This document shows, in pieces, positions 1-8,434 of a DNA stretch of 19,262 nucleotides. Within the stretch, counting starts at the first letter, position 1. Each line of letters starts with the position of its first letter. The notes beneath the pieces are model-generated. The model was not told the DNA's origin, searched no databases, and saw nothing but the letters and a program-made list of their open reading frames with translations. The stretch is from positions 1 through 19,262 of the forward strand of contig JAHWHN010000088.1 of NCBI GenBank assembly GCA_019323235.1, in the 5' to 3' direction. The position numbers and the translations under genes are program-made. This stretch comes from Candidatus Woesearchaeota archaeon. GTDB taxonomy: Archaea > Nanobdellota > Nanobdellia > Woesearchaeales > JABIAG01.

Positions 1-3000
1 CTTATGAAGATTTCAAATTAGGCCCAACTGCTTATTCATCTTCAAACCCTCAATTTATTGTAGAATATTTAGAAAATGGTAATTTCTATGAATTAGATTC
101 TGTATCATCTTCTGGTTTAGTTGGAAGCATTGAGAAACTTTCAAATAACAAATTTAGAGTTTCTTTAGGTAATGCAGCTGATGGTGAATATACCTTATCA
201 TTAGTTTCAAGATTAATCAACAGCGGAATTGTATTTACTGACCAAATTAAATTAATTCAAGACACAAAAGCTCCAGAAGTAACAAAAATAACTCTAAGTA
301 ATAATTTTGTAAGTGAAAATAAAAACTCAGTTAAAATATATCCAGAAATTAAAGATAATAATCCAAAAGGATTATATCAAATAAACCTAGAAAGTACAAA
401 AATTTTAAACAACTCAAAAAAATCTTCAAATTATAGAAATGCTGAAAATTATGATTTAGAAAACTCATATTTATCCATAATAGTAAATCCAAACTCAAGA
501 GGTTTAGTTGATATTAAATTAATTCTAGAGGATAAGGCTAAAAACGTAGTTGAAAAATCATTTAATTCTGAACTAAAAATAGATGGTACCAAACCAACAG
601 TTCAAGCAAAATTATTCAACCAAAAAATTTCAGATTTAAAAAGTTCTGATTTTATTGAGTTTAGTTGTTCAAATTGTAATGATCAGGGAGATATAAGTTC
701 AGGTTGTTCAGACAATTATTATTTTAATTTAGTACCTTTATCCAAAAAAGATTATGTAAACTCAAATCTAAATGAGTTATATGAAGTACTAGAATTAAAC
801 AAACAAAAGTATATTCAAGGAATCGGAGATAGGTATAAAAACATTTATCAAAATTCTGATGAACAATATTTAGCTTTGGCATGTTTCTCAGAAGATAAAG
901 CAGGAAATATTGGTTACGATGTAGCAAAAGTTCATTTAGATAATAAACTTCCAGAAATAATAATTGAGGATACTTCAAATGCATTTGCTTGGAGAGATAA
1001 TGAAGAAAACCAAAGATATTATGTATTAAACAGTGTTACAAATGCAAATATTCAAATTACTGGTGATGAGGAATTAAGTTCATGTAGCTTTGGAAAATCA
1101 CAAGAAGGATTAAAACCATTAACGAAAGTTCAAAATAATAGGTTTACATCTCAAGTACTATTAACAAACAATGAAACAACACTTATTGTAAAATGTTCAG
1201 ATTTATTAGGTAATGAGAAAAAGATAAATGTTTCAATAATAAGAGCTTCTTCACAACCACCAAACTTTAATTTAAGAATGGATCCAGGTTCTATTTTAAT
1301 AAAACCAGTTTCAAAAGAATTTTACTTAATAGTAAATTCCCAAAATGATGATTGGTTACAATGTTCTTATGATTTCAAAAAAGGAATTTCAATATATAAT
1401 ATTCCTTACAAGGGCCAAGGAATTTATTCTAGAAATTATGTTTTAGAAGGTTCCAATGATGCATTTAAAGAATTAGATAATTTGATAACTGATAAACAAA
1501 CTTATTCCATTGTTGTAACTTGTAGAAACCAATTTCATTTAGAAAATACTAAATCAATTACATTTACAACAAACTTTATACAAACAAATTCAACAGATGT
1601 AATTATAACTGGAAAAACATCAGATAGTGCACAATTCTTTACATCATTAGTTAAAATAGAAGCAGAATCTTCAGTAACATTAAAAGAATCAGTATTAAAA
1701 ATTGGAACTAGAGAATATAATGGAATTGGAAGAAAGAATATTGTTTATGAAATAGATGGTTTACAATCAGGTATTTATAATTATGAAATAGTTGGAACAT
1801 CTGTTCTAGGTAAACCAGCTAAAAGTCATAAAGGAGTATTTAGAGTTGATATCTCTGGAGCTGTTTTAGAAGATGTTTTATATGAAAAAGAAATAGATGG
1901 TGTGTTAATTAAAAAATCATTAAGTCAAGACCAAGATGGATTTGAGGTTCAAGATTTAATGCCAGAATTTACTTTTGTATATGATGAACCATTAATTTCA
2001 TCTGGTTTAGATATTTTATTCCTAAATGAAGAGAATGGAGAAAGAGTAGTTGCTTATTCAGAAGTAATATCAAATACTGTAAAAGTAAAACCTTTAACAC
2101 AATTAGGGATGGGTATGTATTCAATTTCAGTTATTGTTAGGAATACTTATGGTAATTATGGTGATTTAATTACATTTAACTTTATGGTAAATATTCCTGA
2201 ATTCGATATTGAAATTATTAATCCAAGTTTTGGAGTTACAAAAGATTCTTTACCTCAAGATTTAACTTTTAGAACAAATAGATATAGTAATTGTGAATGG
2301 TTATTTGAAGAATTCATGGGCTTTATGGATTCAACATCAATTTTAGTGCCTAATGTAGAACATAATGTTCATGAAATAAGAGACTTTGGAAAATCAGGAA
2401 GTGCATCTCAAAATGGTTTCAATAGACCATTGATGGTTCAATGTAAAGATAATAATGGTGAAGTAAAACAAGAATCTTTTACTATTATCCAGGATAATGA
2501 GGAATTAGAATTCAACATCTCAATGGCAGATTTTTCAACAAAAAGAGCATACTTAAATGTATTGTCTAAAAAACCAGTTGTTTGTTATTATTCAATGAGA
2601 AACAATCCTTGGTTAATATTCAATGGAATGAATAAAGGATTTGAACAAACATATTCTGAATATCCAAGACAAGAATTTATTGTAGCTGAAAATCAAAACT
2701 TATCTCAAAATTCTTTAGAAAATGGAGATTATAACGATATTAAAGTATATTGTCTAGATAAGGCTGGAAGAAATGTTTCAAAAGAAAAAAGAGTATATGT
2801 AGATATTAATGAACAATTTTCAATTAGAATTTTAAAACCAGAAGAATTATTTACTGATGAATCTAGTGTTGATTTAGAGATTAGAACAAATCATGAAGCA
2901 AATTGTTACGTTGGAATTTTACCATCTCAAAATAAACAAATTATGCAATCTCCAAATAGTTTATATCATTTAGAAAAACTATCTGGTTTGAAAGAAGGCT

Positions 3001-4808
3001 CAAACAAGATTGAAATATCTTGTAATAACCCATTAAAAGGAACTATAATTAATACTTTAGATATCGTATTAGACAAAACAAAACCAGAAATTTATGAAGT
3101 TTATTTAAGTAATGAAGTTGATGAAGTAACACATGTAATAAATACTGGAAATTTTGTAGAATTTTATGCTAGTGGTTATGATGTAGATTCTGGAATTGAT
3201 TCATTCAACGTAAGTTTATTCTCAACAAGCAATAATACATTATTGAAAACAGAAATCTTTGATTCTGTAGAAGAAAAAGTATTGGAATATGAAGATCTTG
3301 CAAAATGTATTAAAGATGCTAATGAAGATTCAAGAAAAAGAGATGATTGTTATTCAAAATTCTTTGTATCTAGTTCCGATGAATCGGATATTGAAAAATG
3401 TGTGGATGATTATTTAGGAAGTAACATTTCATTAACTTCAATAAAAGCTTGTGTAAAAGATTATAACTTCACCGTAGAAAAAATATATTCTGTAAATGAA
3501 AAATTAAATTATAAATTCTCACCAGATGAGAACTATCAATTAAGTGTAAGAGTTATAAACAAAGTAAATTTGATCAGTGAAAGTAAAGATAGTGAAGAAT
3601 TCTCTGTTGACGAATCAGCATTAAGTACAGATGAAACATGTAAAGATGGAATCTTAAATGGATTAGAAACAGATGTTGATTGTGGAGATGTTTGTGGTAA
3701 ATGTGATCTAGGAGATGATTGCTTCTTAGATAATGATTGTGAATCTGGAAAATGTGGTTTAAGTGGAGTTTGTGTATCTGATAGATGTTCTAACTTACAG
3801 TTGGATTTAAGTGAAACAGATATTGATTGTGGTGGAACATGTGTTATTGAATTTAAAAGATGTGAAGTTGGTAAATCTTGTTTAATTAATGATGATTGTA
3901 ATTCAGGTTCTTGTGATAATGGAACTTGTGTAGATAAATTAAAAGATACTGATGTTGATGGAGTTATTGATAGTGAAGATAATTGTCCTTCTGTAAATAA
4001 TCCAAGTCAAGATGATTTTGATGGTGATGGTGTTGGTGATGATTGTGATGAAGATTCAGATGGAGATGGTTTATCTGATGTGTGGGAATTAAGAAATGGA
4101 TTAGATCCATTAAACCCAGATGATAGATTATTAGACCCAGACCAAGATGGATTAACAAACTTTAGAGAATTTAGTTTAGATACAAATCCATTGAAAGAAG
4201 ATACTGATGGTGATGGTTATACTGATGGAGAAGAAGTAGAAGCAGAAACAGATCCAAAAGACCCAGAAAGTCATCCAACATCACCATTCTTTTACATATT
4301 AATCATTTTCATATTTATGATAGTTTTAGGTGGAGTTGGTATGGCAATATATTATTACTACGAAGAATATTATTCAAAAGGAATAATAAATCCATTTGAG
4401 AAACACGACTATTCAGATTTAGATTCTAGAATGTCTCAACCATCTCAACCAAATCAAACAACACAAAGAGTTCAGACTCCTCAAATACCAAAAACTAGAA
4501 ATATTGAAGAGGATCCAAGAATGAAAAGAATTAGAGAATTAATGTCTAAAACATCACCTTCAAAGATACCTCCAAAAATTGATAAAAATGCTGGTTATAA
4601 AGAAATAGGAACTGAGAGTTCAAAAGATGACGACTCTTTCGTAAGTTTAAGATCTTTAGATAAAGAGTTTGTAGACATAAAAGATGTAAAAGAAGATAGA
4701 AAACAAATAAATCATTTATTTTCAGAATTAAAGAATGTTGATAAAGACACCAAAAAAAGAAAAGAGAAAGTTGATTTATTCTCAAAACTAAAGGATATTA
4801 AAAAATGA
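1..4808 (+). CDS. Giant Ig-like/TSP3-like surface protein, 5'-truncated by window edge
   Basis: The frame is open from base 3 to the stop at 4806-4808 (1601 visible codons), so the true start lies upstream; an ATG at 876 is internal. The visible part begins with Ig-like modules marked by linkers such as DTKAPEV, DGTKPTV and DKTKPEI. Five to six modules each carry a Cys pair, the second in a C-x-D-xx-GN type context. At about residues 1213-1312 come two Cys-rich repeats (NGLETDVDCG and SETDIDCGG types, each followed by DCxSGxC-like motifs). Residues 1315-1426 hold Asp-rich calcium-binding repeats of the thrombospondin type 3 kind (DFDGDGVGDDCD, DTDGDGYTDGEE). One membrane helix follows at about 1429-1453 (bases 4287-4361), then a charged tail of about 148 residues. 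Inferred topology: huge outer domain, cytoplasmic tail. An adhesin or surface receptor role is inference. It overlaps the next gene by 4 bases. Confidence 0.9.
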   Translation, partial: YEDFKLGPTAYSSSNPQFIVEYLENGNFYELDSVSSSGLVGSIEKLSNNKFRVSLGNAADGEYTLSLVSRLINSGIVFTDQIKLIQDTKAPEVTKITLSNNFVSENKNSVKIYPEIKDNNPKGLYQINLESTKILNNSKKSSNYRNAENYDLENSYLSIIVNPNSRGLVDIKLILEDKAKNVVEKSFNSELKIDGTKPTVQAKLFNQKISDLKSSDFIEFSCSNCNDQGDISSGCSDNYYFNLVPLSKKDYVNSNLNELYEVLELNKQKYIQGIGDRYKNIYQNSDEQYLALACFSEDKAGNIGYDVAKVHLDNKLPEIIIEDTSNAFAWRDNEENQRYYVLNSVTNANIQITGDEELSSCSFGKSQEGLKPLTKVQNNRFTSQVLLTNNETTLIVKCSDLLGNEKKINVSIIRASSQPPNFNLRMDPGSILIKPVSKEFYLIVNSQNDDWLQCSYDFKKGISIYNIPYKGQGIYSRNYVLEGSNDAFKELDNLITDKQTYSIVVTCRNQFHLENTKSITFTTNFIQTNSTDVIITGKTSDSAQFFTSLVKIEAESSVTLKESVLKIGTREYNGIGRKNIVYEIDGLQSGIYNYEIVGTSVLGKPAKSHKGVFRVDISGAVLEDVLYEKEIDGVLIKKSLSQDQDGFEVQDLMPEFTFVYDEPLISSGLDILFLNEENGERVVAYSEVISNTVKVKPLTQLGMGMYSISVIVRNTYGNYGDLITFNFMVNIPEFDIEIINPSFGVTKDSLPQDLTFRTNRYSNCEWLFEEFMGFMDSTSILVPNVEHNVHEIRDFGKSGSASQNGFNRPLMVQCKDNNGEVKQESFTIIQDNEELEFNISMADFSTKRAYLNVLSKKPVVCYYSMRNNPWLIFNGMNKGFEQTYSEYPRQEFIVAENQNLSQNSLENGDYNDIKVYCLDKAGRNVSKEKRVYVDINEQFSIRILKPEELFTDESSVDLEIRTNHEANCYVGILPSQNKQIMQSPNSLYHLEKLSGLKEGSNKIEISCNNPLKGTIINTLDIVLDKTKPEIYEVYLSNEVDEVTHVINTGNFVEFYASGYDVDSGIDSFNVSLFSTSNNTLLKTEIFDSVEEKVLEYEDLAKCIKDANEDSRKRDDCYSKFFVSSSDESDIEKCVDDYLGSNISLTSIKACVKDYNFTVEKIYSVNEKLNYKFSPDENYQLSVRVINKVNLISESKDSEEFSVDESALSTDETCKDGILNGLETDVDCGDVCGKCDLGDDCFLDNDCESGKCGLSGVCVSDRCSNLQLDLSETDIDCGGTCVIEFKRCEVGKSCLINDDCNSGSCDNGTCVDKLKDTDVDGVIDSEDNCPSVNNPSQDDFDGDGVGDDCDEDSDGDGLSDVWELRNGLDPLNPDDRLLDPDQDGLTNFREFSLDTNPLKEDTDGDGYTDGEEVEAETDPKDPESHPTSPFFYILIIFIFMIVLGGVGMAIYYYYEEYYSKGIINPFEKHDYSDLDSRMSQPSQPNQTTQRVQTPQIPKTRNIEEDPRMKRIRELMSKTSPSKIPPKIDKNAGYKEIGTESSKDDDSFVSLRSLDKEFVDIKDVKEDRKQINHLFSELKNVDKDTKKRKEKVDLFSKLKDIKK

Positions 4809-5572
4809 AGATAATTATTAAGCCAAATTTAATGAAGAATTTATTATTCAACTTGATAAAATTTTCAATTCCTGGATTTATTATATTTTTATTGTTATTC
4901 ATGGCAAAATCTTCTGAGTTCATTGAGTCACAAAAAATATTTGTTTTTTTTGTAGCTTGTGATATTTTCTTATTTAGTTCCTTGGCATTATTCATATTCA
5001 TTTTTGAACAAAACAAAAAAGTAATCTTGGATGGAGATTTAATTGAATATGATGATTTATTTGAAAATAGAGTATTAGATGTGAAGAATGTACTTTCTTA
5101 TGATTTTGAAGAGGGAATTATTAGGAAATTCAAATTAAATATTAAAAATGAAACATTTACAATAAATTATGTTGAATATAATCCAGAAGTTAATAATTTT
5201 AAGAATCAATCTAAAAAAGAAAAACCAAAAGAAAAGCCAATTAAGTTGGAAACAAGGGAAGAAAAAGAAAATAGGTTGGCAGAAGAATATTTCAAACATA
5301 AAAGAAAAAAACAAATTGATGATATTATTAAAGGAGTTAAGAAAATAGAACTTCCTGAAGAATTAAAAGTAAATACTAGAAAACCTAAACCTCTAAAGGA
5401 CTTTTTGGGAGTTAATGAATTAAAATATAAGGCCGAAAAAGAATTCCCTGAATTTAAAGAAGATGAAGATTTAGAAGATGTTTTTGAATCTTTAAAGAAA
5501 ATGGATGTTGGAGAACCTGAAAAGGATAAAGAAGAAAAAGATGTCTTCAAGAAATTGAAGAATTTAAAATAA
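4805..5572 (+). CDS. Two-helix membrane protein with long charged cytoplasmic tail
   Basis: This 255-residue protein starts in an ATGA overlap with the upstream stop, so it is probably translationally coupled. Hydrophobic helices lie at about residues 17-34 and 44-67. A short domain follows (about 72-125) with alternating hydrophobic strands and a DGDLIEYDD turn, which vaguely resembles the small beta domains after double membrane helices in bacterial PH-type proteins. I cannot assign a family. Residues 130-255 are a Lys/Glu-rich tail. With both helices spanning, N- and C-termini should be cytoplasmic. The last 30 residues resemble the end of the upstream giant protein: both have an FxxLKxhD element followed by D-h-F-x-K-LK-x-h-K at the stop (h, hydrophobic). 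This suggests that both tails dock on the same cytoplasmic partner, or on each other. Function unknown. Confidence 0.88.
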   Translation: MKIIIKPNLMKNLLFNLIKFSIPGFIIFLLLFMAKSSEFIESQKIFVFFVACDIFLFSSLALFIFIFEQNKKVILDGDLIEYDDLFENRVLDVKNVLSYDFEEGIIRKFKLNIKNETFTINYVEYNPEVNNFKNQSKKEKPKEKPIKLETREEKENRLAEEYFKHKRKKQIDDIIKGVKKIELPEELKVNTRKPKPLKDFLGVNELKYKAEKEFPEFKEDEDLEDVFESLKKMDVGEPEKDKEEKDVFKKLKNLK

Positions 5573-5584
5573 GGAGATCATAAA
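5573..5584 (+). promoter_or_regulatory. Shine-Dalgarno site for first pilin-like gene
   Basis: GGAGATC begins at the base right after the upstream stop and lies 5-6 bases before the ATG at 5585. It is one of the few clear ribosome binding sites in the window and fixes the start of the pilin-like gene. No TATA box is obvious in the preceding coding end, so this gene is probably read from the upstream operon. Confidence 0.7.
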
Positions 5585-6091
5585 ATGAAAAAAGGACAAA
5601 CACAACTAATCTTTGTATTTATTCTAGCAGCAGTAATCATTGGGTTAATCATGTTGTTAGGTTATAAAGGAATTAAAGGTATAACTAATAACGCAAAACA
5701 AGCTCAAATTGAAGACTTCGTAAATGATTTAAGTAATGACATTACTTCTTTAGAAAGAAGTAGAGGAAGTTCTAAAACAAAATCTTATTCAGTGCCTACT
5801 TCTTTACTAAAAATTTGTTTTGTACAAAGTTGTAGTGTAAGGGATGGAAGTTGTACTGGGGCTGGTGGTCTAAATATGGAAGGAGCTCCTACTGCAATAA
5901 CATCAATGTTAGAAGATAATTTATTTTTACTATCATCATCTCAAGTGGTAGAAAAAAGTTCCAAATTAGGAAGTTTAGAAAATATAGAAATTAATGATGA
6001 GGGTAAAGATTATTTCTGTATTGATAATACTGGAAGAATTCAAATAAAAATGGAAGGGACTGGAAAAGGAGTTATTCTAGAACAAATTTAA
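5585..6091 (+). CDS. Pilin-like protein with class III signal peptide
   Basis: 168 residues. The N-terminus MKKGQTQLIFVFILAAVIIG is a textbook class III signal: two Lys, Gly4 as the likely cleavage residue, Gln at +1, and a hydrophobic helix to about residue 26. The Glu5 of bacterial type IV pilins is absent, as in many archaeal pilins. The outer domain starts with a helix (IEDFVNDLSNDITSLE) and contains four Cys, in KICFVQSC, GSC and YFC contexts, compatible with two disulfides. The order (polar helix, Ser/Lys stretch, VP, then a CF motif) matches a style of small archaeal pilin-like proteins that I know only as unnamed families. It is the first of the 17-gene block, has the clear GGAG site, and is followed one base later by the next gene. 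Role as a filament subunit is inferred. Confidence 0.87.
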   Translation: MKKGQTQLIFVFILAAVIIGLIMLLGYKGIKGITNNAKQAQIEDFVNDLSNDITSLERSRGSSKTKSYSVPTSLLKICFVQSCSVRDGSCTGAGGLNMEGAPTAITSMLEDNLFLLSSSQVVEKSSKLGSLENIEINDEGKDYFCIDNTGRIQIKMEGTGKGVILEQI

Positions 6092-6092
6092 A

Positions 6093-7115
6093 ATGAATAA
6101 GAAAGCAATGAGTACTATGGCATTGAACTGGGTTTTTGTAGCTATAGCTGGCTCATTGATATTATTATTTGCAGTAAAAATTATTAATACTCAAGGCAAA
6201 ATATCTGATTTAGAAATAACATCTAAAATCTTAGAAGATTTGGGTTCAACATTAGTTGGTAAATCAACAAATGAAGGAAGTTTTTCAATAATAAAAATTC
6301 CTTCTGATAAAATATTAGATTTTCAATGTAATAATGTATGTAATGAACGGGTAGGTTGTGAGTCTTATGTAAAGACCGTCACATCGGAGAAACAAATTCC
6401 CACCGAGATTAGGCCAATTTTTGCACCAGAAAGAGTTAAGTTTTCTAGAGAATTATATAGCTTTGTAGAGTCTTGGAGAGTTCCATTTAATGTAGTCAAT
6501 TTTGTTTACTTATCTTTTCCAGGAGAAAATTTAATTTTTCCAGACAATCCTGATTGTGATGGAAATTGTAGACGAATTTTAGCTAGAATTCCTGATAAAG
6601 TTAAAGATGCGGAAATTGTTATTCAAAGTTCAACACCAAATGGACCAGAGTTTAGTAATTCAAAATTTAAGAAAGTAATCGAGTTTCTGTCAAATTGCGA
6701 TGAATCCACATATCAAGGAAGAAAAATTTGCGTAAACTCAAATAACATTACATTTTATGATTCAGAAGGAAATAAAGAAGGTTCATTTAATTATTTAACA
6801 GATGAAGAAATTTTAGCAGCTATATTCACACAAGATTCTCAAACTTATGAATGTAATATGAGAAAGTCTGAATATAAATATAGTCAAAGTGTTTCAACAT
6901 ATTCAAAAAAAGCAGGAATTTTAAAGAAAGAATATAATTCAGTTAACAATTGTAATGTTGGTTATAATGCAATGATTAATTATTTGTCAGACTATACTCT
7001 TGATGATGTAGATTTTTTTAAGAAATTGAATGATATTAAAAAAAGAGGATTACATATTAATTTCGAAAATCAAAATTATTTTGTAATTAGTAATGGTTGC
7101 CCTCCTTTATATTAA
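6093..7115 (+). CDS. Large pilin-like single-pass protein
   Basis: 340 residues, starting one base after the preceding stop. MNKKAM precedes a hydrophobic helix at about residues 10-30; Ala5 could be the class III cleavage residue. The rest has no other membrane segment and should be exported. It carries many Cys, clustered as CNNVCNERVGC near residue 80, CDGNC near residue 155, and scattered pairs toward the C-terminus, plus a final SNGCPPLY end. I recognise no catalytic motif. The segment VDFFKKLNDIKK near residue 313 resembles the C-terminal motif of the giant surface protein, though on the opposite predicted side of the membrane. Size and Cys content suggest a minor or scaffold subunit rather than the main filament protein. 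Family unknown. Confidence 0.85.
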   Translation: MNKKAMSTMALNWVFVAIAGSLILLFAVKIINTQGKISDLEITSKILEDLGSTLVGKSTNEGSFSIIKIPSDKILDFQCNNVCNERVGCESYVKTVTSEKQIPTEIRPIFAPERVKFSRELYSFVESWRVPFNVVNFVYLSFPGENLIFPDNPDCDGNCRRILARIPDKVKDAEIVIQSSTPNGPEFSNSKFKKVIEFLSNCDESTYQGRKICVNSNNITFYDSEGNKEGSFNYLTDEEILAAIFTQDSQTYECNMRKSEYKYSQSVSTYSKKAGILKKEYNSVNNCNVGYNAMINYLSDYTLDDVDFFKKLNDIKKRGLHINFENQNYFVISNGCPPLY

Positions 7116-7126
7116 TAGTTATAAAA

Positions 7127-7711
7127 ATGATTAAAGCAATAAGAAACAAAAAAGCACAATTACAAATGATGGAATCTACAATGGTAATGTTTATTCTATT
7201 TTTCTTAATAATCATAGGTATTGTTTTTTATAATAATGTTCTAAATGAAAAATATAAGAATATGGGTGAAAAGTTTAATGATTATCATGCCATACAAATC
7301 GTTCAAAAAATATCTTCAATCCCTGAATTACAATGTACTGTAAGAGGTACTTTAACACAAGATTGTTATGATATTTCTAAATTAAGTAATTTTGAATATC
7401 TTTGGCAAAGGAATCCAACATATTATAGGAAGGAATATGGATTGACCCAAGCAAAAATTACTTTAGTATATTCTCCTTCTTTAGATGTAATTAATGGTTA
7501 TGAAACTTATCCTGAATTTTTCACAACAGGTGATGAGAAGATATTCACCCCAACAAAAACTTTGTTAAATTTCACTTCAACAATAATAGATGAAGATTAT
7601 GAAATGAATAGATTTAATTATCCAATTATTTTAATGGATTCAAGATATTTTCCAATACAAAAATTTTATTTTGGATGGCTAACAATAGAGGTATATGCAG
7701 AAAGTGAATAG
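7127..7711 (+). CDS. Pilin-like protein with KKAQ N-terminus
   Basis: 194 residues from the chosen ATG at 7127. An in-frame ATG at 7097 would overlap the previous gene and add residues that do not fit a class III signal; starting at 7127 gives MIKAIRNKKAQLQMMESTMV, with cleavage expected after Ala10. Glu lies at +6, close to the Glu5 that guides assembly in classical type IV pilins. The hydrophobic helix runs to about residue 34. The outer part has a Cys pair in PELQC and DCYDISKL contexts, then a Tyr/Phe-rich domain. No enzymatic motif is seen. It lies between two other pilin-like genes on the same strand with an 11-base gap upstream and a 4-base gap downstream. Confidence 0.85.
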   Translation: MIKAIRNKKAQLQMMESTMVMFILFFLIIIGIVFYNNVLNEKYKNMGEKFNDYHAIQIVQKISSIPELQCTVRGTLTQDCYDISKLSNFEYLWQRNPTYYRKEYGLTQAKITLVYSPSLDVINGYETYPEFFTTGDEKIFTPTKTLLNFTSTIIDEDYEMNRFNYPIILMDSRYFPIQKFYFGWLTIEVYAESE

Positions 7712-7715
7712 GTTT

Positions 7716-8285
7716 ATGAAAAAAAATAAAGAAAATAAAAACCAGAAAGCACAAACAGAAATGGTTGGACTTGTTATAGTTGTAATTTTATTAGTTTTTG
7801 GACTTTTAATTTTTGTAACATTAAGTAAACCTAAACCGGATACTGATGTACAAGATTATTATATTAATGAAATGGCAACAAAAGTATTACAAGTTATGTT
7901 GCATACAACTCCAGATTGTTCAGTTGATTCAGGAAGAGACTTAATAGCAGATGTAGGATCAAATTCTTATAAAGTTGGTGATGAAGAATATTGCTTAATA
8001 AGGCATCAAGATTTAACAAAATGTAATGCTAGAACAACATACCAAGTTTTATTCGAAGATGGTTTTTTAGATCAAATACTCTCAAATAGTCTGGGTGTTG
8101 AAGAGTATAATTATGAATTAGAAATAAGGCATATAGACCTAGATTGTACTATTGAAAAACTAAAATCAAGACCTGGTGGTTGTGAAACTGATGATGATGG
8201 AAGAATTGTCAGAAATGTGAGGGCAGGTTCCTTTCCCTTTACATCAAAGAATGGTAAACTTGAAACAATATTAAAAATATGTTAA
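7716..8285 (+). CDS. Pilin-like protein, Cys-rich outer domain
   Basis: 189 residues from the ATG at 7716, chosen because it follows the preceding stop and has AGGT just upstream; an in-frame ATG at 7695 would overlap the neighbour. The N-terminus is very basic (MKKNKENKNQKAQTEMVG) and fits a class III signal with cleavage after Ala12 and Glu at +3. The membrane helix spans about residues 17-36. The outer domain has six Cys, starting with HTTPDC and including EEYC, TKC, LDC, GGC and a C-terminal ILKIC, so disulfide-stabilised folding outside the cell is likely. It is the last gene before a candidate promoter, so it may end the first transcription unit. Specific function unknown. Confidence 0.85.
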   Translation: MKKNKENKNQKAQTEMVGLVIVVILLVFGLLIFVTLSKPKPDTDVQDYYINEMATKVLQVMLHTTPDCSVDSGRDLIADVGSNSYKVGDEEYCLIRHQDLTKCNARTTYQVLFEDGFLDQILSNSLGVEEYNYELEIRHIDLDCTIEKLKSRPGGCETDDDGRIVRNVRAGSFPFTSKNGKLETILKIC

Positions 8286-8306
8286 TTGATACAAAGACAA
8301 AATAAA

Positions 8307-8317
8307 AATTTTTAAAC
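8307..8317 (+). promoter_or_regulatory. Candidate TATA box for the 8339 unit
   Basis: The 53-base gap after the stop at 8285 holds AATTTTTAAAC, centred about 27 bases before the ATG at 8339. This matches the TATA-to-start distance of the clearer promoters at 11497 and 12670 and predicts a leaderless or nearly leaderless mRNA. AAGGA at about 8322-8326 might alternatively act as a weak, distant ribosome site. The TATA match is only moderate. Confidence 0.4.
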
Positions 8318-8338
8318 TAGCAAAGGAATGAATTAAAA

Positions 8339-8434
8339 ATGGATATGCAATTAGAAACATTAGCAAGAATAGCGGCAATTGGTATTGTAGCAATAATTAT
8401 TTTTATGGTTTTAAAACAAATATTGGGATTTTAA
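8339..8434 (+). CDS. 31-residue single-helix microprotein
   Basis: ATG at 8339 opens a 31-codon frame ending in TAA at 8432-8434, immediately followed by the ATG of the next gene. The product starts MDMQLETLARIAAIGIVAII and is one amphipathic-to-hydrophobic helix ending KQILGF. Support for it being real: it exactly fills an otherwise empty 149-base gap, has a candidate TATA box upstream, abuts the next start with no spacer, and shares the N-terminal-helix design of the whole block. It has no outer domain. It could be a filament-core peptide, a membrane assembly factor, or a translated leader coupling ribosomes into the next gene. There is no Lys-Gly class III motif; Glu6 precedes the hydrophobic part. 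Confidence 0.68.
   Translation: MDMQLETLARIAAIGIVAIIIFMVLKQILGF

Noticed and set aside
3964..4158. His/Leu-rich antisense frame
   Set aside because: It is the mirror of the Asp-rich calcium repeats in the plus-strand gene and has no signals of its own.
876..4808. ATG at 876 as the start of the giant protein
   Set aside because: The same frame is open back to base 3 and encodes matching Ig-like linkers upstream, so this Met is internal.
7097..7126. Upstream start for the pilin-like gene at 7127
   Set aside because: It would overlap the preceding gene and spoil the class III N-terminus seen from 7127.
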